Origin: Ilex aquifolium
Taxonomy: Eukaryota > Streptophyta > Magnoliopsida > Aquifoliales > Aquifoliaceae
Length of the DNA stretch: 64,000 nucleotides
Direction: 5' to 3'
NCBI GenBank assembly: GCA_951799425.1
Contig: OX637406.1
Location: 24,484,390 to 24,548,389 of the forward strand
Part shown: in pieces, positions 63,300 to 64,000 of the stretch
Layout: each line of letters begins with the position of its first letter
Position numbering within the stretch: the first letter of the stretch is position 1
The notes under the pieces: model-generated
The model's database searches: none
Seen by the model: only the letters and a program-made list of their open reading frames with translations
Told to the model about the DNA's origin: nothing
Made by a program: the position numbers and the translations under genes

Positions 63300-64000
63300 T
63301 GATTAGCACACAACTTTGCATATCTTTAAGATGCTAATCAACTCATTTCACTTACTTTAGAGCTTTAAATTATGTACGTTATGCCACTTGAAGTCTTAAC
63401 ATCAAGTTGTTGTTCTTGTAGTTGAATGAAGCTAAATATGGCCTTTAAAGACCCTCCCATACCACTTGGGATGAAAGGAGTGGGAATGATAGTTCGAGGA
63501 TAGATCGGGAGCAAGAAATCAAGAAATTCAGAAAAGGATGCAGAACAGTACCGGTACTCGGTACCGGTACCCAGTACCGGTACCCAAAACCTACTGGAAT
63601 CGCAGTACCGGTACCCAGTACCGGTACTGATTCCCTGAAGTGCCCAAACTCTGCAGATCTGCTCAGCTGTCTTGTGGACCCCTCCATGCTTCTCTCTGAT
63701 ACGCCCACCTTTCTATTCATCAGGACTCACACTCCCTTCTAGACTTGTGGATTTAAAGCATTGAATGAAGAGAGAGAGGATGGGATGAGCTGGGTAGGCA
63801 GACATGCTCTGCCACTTCCTGTCTGTCCCTGGCTGCTGCACTCCTCTGAGACAAAAACAGATGGGAGACTCCCTCTTCTCCAGAATGGGGAGTGAAGGGA
63901 AAAAGGGGCTTTTCTCCATAGCAAAGGAAATTACACCAAGAAGGCAAGTTGGGGTGCAGGGAGTTGCTGCATCTTCCTGGTCCAAGCCTGCAGACTAGGC
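63300..64000 (+). mobile_element. Element E: 3' LTR, cut by the window end
   Basis: The first 701 bases, identical by inspection to 51577-52277 (constant offset 11723, identical shadow peptides). The palindrome array recurs at about 63547-63628. Confidence 0.95.

Larger units (their letters stand above)
51577..64000 (+). mobile_element. Element E: intact, young Athila-like retrotransposon
   Basis: It has a complete 5' LTR, primer site, leader, uninterrupted 1916-codon gag-pol, uninterrupted 398-codon post-pol gene, hairpin, polypurine tract and the first 701 bases of the 3' LTR. The visible 3' LTR appears identical to the 5' copy. It is inserted in the J gag; the 5 bases before it, CCACC (51572-51576), predict the duplication after the 3' LTR, expected near 65109 outside the window. 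Confidence 0.95.

Overview
This window is plant repetitive DNA, most likely from a eudicot. It is a stack of nested LTR retrotransposons. I found no host protein-coding gene, tRNA, rRNA or CRISPR array. The plant signature is clear from three things: Athila-type Ty3/gypsy pol proteins with tRNA-Asp-type primer sites, CRM-like chromoviruses with TGATG...CATCA ends and tRNA-Met-type primer sites, and a Tekay/Del-like element starting TGTAATACCCC. Element names used here (A, B, C, E, F/N, H, I, J, J', K, L, M, O, P) are my own labels.

Layout, left to right. A (+, Athila-like) enters from the left edge: decayed RNase H-integrase (1-1831), a decayed post-pol gene (4443-5601) and a 3' LTR (5932-7458 and 31967-about 32316). 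That LTR is split by B (7459-31961, + strand, target duplication ATATA). B carries two insertions of its own: C, a non-coding Tekay-like element in pol (13770-21334, duplication ATCCC), and P, a solo LTR in B's 3' LTR (28738-31440, duplication GTGTG). To the right lies F/N (+, Athila-like; LTR from 32317, primer site 35510, gag 35659-36475). It holds a solo CRM-like LTR H (33519-34249, duplication GCATC) and an inverted LTR fragment O (34403-35326). Its gag is cut by K (36476-about 46652, - strand), a non-autonomous Athila relative. K carries solo LTR M (39219-40247, duplication TTTTC) and the chimaeric CRM-like element L (42059-45376). A deletion junction near 46652 joins K to a 5'-truncated CRM-like element I (+, to 50734), which sits inside a CRM-like element J (-, 50735-51576). 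J is interrupted by E, an intact and very young Athila-like element (51577 to beyond the window). E has a 1916-residue gag-pol, a 398-residue post-pol gene and LTRs that look identical over the 701 visible bases.

The most interesting signal is regulatory. B and E each carry a family-specific array of short, CG-centred palindromes in two places only: the LTR U3, and just upstream of a second TATA box in front of the post-pol gene. In B the word is ACGTTCGAACGT; in E it is AGTACCGGTACY. A has the same arrangement with CCTTCCGGAAGG, a word that also fills the LTRs of F and K. The post-pol protein has a basic nuclear-signal-like stretch, a heptad segment able to dimerise and, in E and A, an acidic tail. 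I infer an element-encoded, self-regulating system in which a dimeric protein acts on its own palindromes, comparable in logic to the VANC anti-silencing factors of VANDAL transposons. This is a hypothesis and has not been shown.

Other notable signals are: a 10-bp-periodic TTCTAGAA array in both C LTRs that reads as a very long heat-shock element; an RNA-level recombinant (L) whose breakpoint sits at the predicted transcription start of the captured RNA; conserved stem-loops beside the 3' polypurine tract and in the leader; an internal polypurine tract in four elements; and a conserved non-coding block whose position relative to the post-pol gene differs between B and the other elements.
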